This document shows positions 19,167-20,213 of a stretch of DNA of 20,213 bases, piece by piece. Position 1 is the stretch's first letter. Each line of letters starts with the position of its first letter. The stretch lies in NCBI GenBank assembly GCA_035291605.1, contig DATDRS010000309.1:1-20213 (forward strand), in the 5' to 3' direction. The notes below the pieces were generated by a model that had not been told where the DNA came from, made no database searches, and saw only the letters and a list, made by a program, of their open reading frames with translations. Made by a program: the position numbers and the translations under genes. The stretch comes from DATDRS01 sp035291605 (GTDB lineage Bacteria > Chloroflexota > Anaerolineae > Anaerolineales > UBA6663).

Positions 19167-19880
19167 TCACTTGTACCGCCGCTTCGGCGTCTTGTCGCGC
19201 CAGTCACAGACCCAGAAGGTATAAGCGTACGGAAACATGGTCTGGACGACGTGGAAAGGTTCGTACTCGAACAAGCGGCGCATCGCCCACGAGAAGCGGT
19301 AGCGCGGGTGCTCGGGTGTGATCAGCTCGACCACACAGTCCACCTGAAAACTGACGAACACCGGCGAATTGCCCGTCCACAGCACGGAGGCCAGCGGTCG
19401 TTCCATCAGGTTGCGCAGCGTCGTCCCCTCAAAGATTTCGAGCAAGCCCAGTCGCCGCCAGTCAATGTGCTCGGGATGATTGTAGAACTCGCGGGCCGCG
19501 GCGACCCGGAGGGCGCGCGTCTCGTCCACCGCATGCGGCGGCAGCTTCGAGATCTCCTCAACGGCCGCCTCGACCAGGCGCAGGTAGTGATCTATGTACT
19601 CGTCTTTGGGCGTGAAACCCACGCCCTTGTTCGCCAGATTCGGGAAGGCGCCGCTGCCCATCGTCGCCACGACCGGCAGATGGCCCTGGTTGAAGGCGAT
19701 GTACTCGTCCTTCTCGATCTTGTCGTAGACGTACTTTTTGTAGTCTAACTGCCAGGTGATAAACTTTTCCGGCAGTTCCTTGATTTGGAATTCGTGGACC
19801 GTTCCATTCTGACTCAGTCGGGCCGCACCCTTTACAATCTGCACCTGCCGGCCGATGGTTTGGTGATCTATCGCACCCAT
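19167..19880 (-). CDS. Conserved-looking protein of unknown function, 237 aa
   Basis: This 237-aa soluble protein starts at 19880 with GGAGAG just upstream, nine bases after the stop of the PCP_red-domain gene, so the two are surely co-transcribed. Visible features include an N-terminal part (VQIVKGAARLSQNGTVHEFQIKELPEKF), a Tyr/Lys/Asp-rich stretch (WQLDYKKYVYDKIEKDEYIAF), a Gly-rich piece (MGSGAFPNLANKGVGF), a Trp/Tyr-rich C-terminus and a basic end (KTPKRRYK). There are two cysteines and no CxxC, signal peptide or membrane helix. I do not recognise the family. The ferredoxin downstream and the PCP_red neighbour suggest a redox or cofactor-related role. Confidence 0.7.
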   Translation of the reverse strand: MGAIDHQTIGRQVQIVKGAARLSQNGTVHEFQIKELPEKFITWQLDYKKYVYDKIEKDEYIAFNQGHLPVVATMGSGAFPNLANKGVGFTPKDEYIDHYLRLVEAAVEEISKLPPHAVDETRALRVAAAREFYNHPEHIDWRRLGLLEIFEGTTLRNLMERPLASVLWTGNSPVFVSFQVDCVVELITPEHPRYRFSWAMRRLFEYEPFHVVQTMFPYAYTFWVCDWRDKTPKRRYK

Positions 19881-19889
19881 GTTCTCTCC

Positions 19890-20213
19890 TTATGGATTGC
19901 CCTCCGCGCCTCCCGCCATCATGTCGCGGACGAAACGCGGCACCATGGCCACGCGGTTGCCAATCCCCTCGCGGATTTTGATCATCAGCTCGGGGGTCAC
20001 TTCCGTCAGCCCCTCGGCGAGCGCCGCCTCTTCGATCTGCCGGACGACCATGCCCCGCACGAACGCCGGGATGCGGTCCAGTCGCCCCATCGCCTCCGCC
20101 GTCCAGGGCATGCGGAATTCAAGGTCCACGCCGTACGACTCGCTCTGAGCCGGGAGGATCTGAACCAAGCCGTATTTGCCCGGCTGGTACACGCACCACG
20201 GGTCTTCGGCCAG
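19890..20213 (-). CDS. PCP_red-domain protein, 5' end outside window
   Basis: The frame is open to the window edge (LAEDPWCVYQPGKYGL at the start of the visible part), so the GTG at 20192 is probably internal. The visible C-terminus contains PWTAEAMGRLDRIPAFVRGMVVRQIEEAALAEGLTEVTPELM. This matches the PCP_red domain found at the C-terminus of light-independent protochlorophyllide reductase subunit B and in many non-photosynthetic bacterial proteins. In BchB this short domain helps position the substrate. The main catalytic part, if any, lies outside the window. It leads an operon with a 237-aa unknown and a ferredoxin, which implies a ferredoxin-dependent reduction. Nothing here shows phototrophy. 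Confidence 0.8.
   Translation of the reverse strand: MAEDPWCVYQPGKYGLVQILPAQSESYGVDLEFRMPWTAEAMGRLDRIPAFVRGMVVRQIEEAALAEGLTEVTPELMIKIREGIGNRVAMVPRFVRDMMAGGAEGNP

Noticed and set aside
20190..20192. GTG at 20192 as start of the PCP_red protein
   Set aside because: The frame stays open to the window edge and there is no ribosome site before this codon, so the start is probably outside.

Overview
The window is high-GC bacterial DNA, densely coded, with many short operons and small palindromic repeats. A b6-type split cytochrome b, zinc-ribbon membrane proteins and the general style suggest a Chloroflexota bacterium (Anaerolineae/Caldilineae-like). No rRNA or marker gene is present, so this placement is inference.

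Layout. (1) 1-4122, + strand: a respiratory operon with a 5'-truncated multiheme cytochrome c, a split cytochrome b (b6-like and subunit IV-like), a Rieske protein and a membrane-anchored triheme cytochrome c. Together they would form a quinol:cytochrome c oxidoreductase. Two of its spacers are filled with degenerate 7-bp tandem repeats. (2) 4327-5909: a PadR regulator with a consensus promoter and operator-like palindrome, then a chromate transporter (ChrA). (3) 5964-10703: a LysR regulator divergent from a selenium/sulfur redox operon: selD, a DsrE-like protein, a 35-codon ORF, a sulfide:quinone-oxidoreductase-like flavoprotein, a DUF2173 protein, a small ferredoxin and a thioredoxin. selD and the DsrE-like gene each contain an in-frame TGA exactly where the family has its redox-active cysteine, and each TGA is followed by a hairpin. 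Both are read here as selenocysteine (Sec) codons. Ordinary gene calling would truncate selD at its N-terminus and the DsrE-like gene at its C-terminus.

(4) 10759-16321, + strand: an envelope/metal cluster containing an exported PepSY-like protein, a Met/Gly-rich membrane protein with a zinc ribbon, a double zinc-ribbon protein, PspA, a coiled-coil protein coupled to PspA, another membrane zinc-ribbon protein, and an OmpR-type regulator with a histidine kinase. The kinase has a Met-rich extracytoplasmic loop and its own C-terminal zinc ribbon. The same zinc ribbon (CxxC-x10-CxxC) occurs five times in four proteins, and the same MMGPGMMG-type motif recurs. I regard this as a possible uncharacterised PspA-linked metal or envelope-stress system. 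(5) 16472-18066, - strand: a cupredoxin lipoprotein, a second lipoprotein and a membrane protein with a CCAHH motif. Both transcription units are preceded by paired ATTTGGCG-like boxes 24 bp apart, and the membrane-protein mRNA hides its Shine-Dalgarno in a perfect hairpin. (6) 18242-20213, - strand: a degenerate nucleotidyltransferase-like protein, an atypical two-cluster ferredoxin, an unrecognised 237-aa protein and the visible C-terminal part of a protein with a PCP_red domain.

The strongest new observations are the two adjacent selenoprotein genes and the zinc-ribbon/Met-rich/PspA/two-component cluster. Palindromic repeats also appear inside coding sequences, with in-frame insertions in the coiled-coil gene and at the response regulator's C-terminus.
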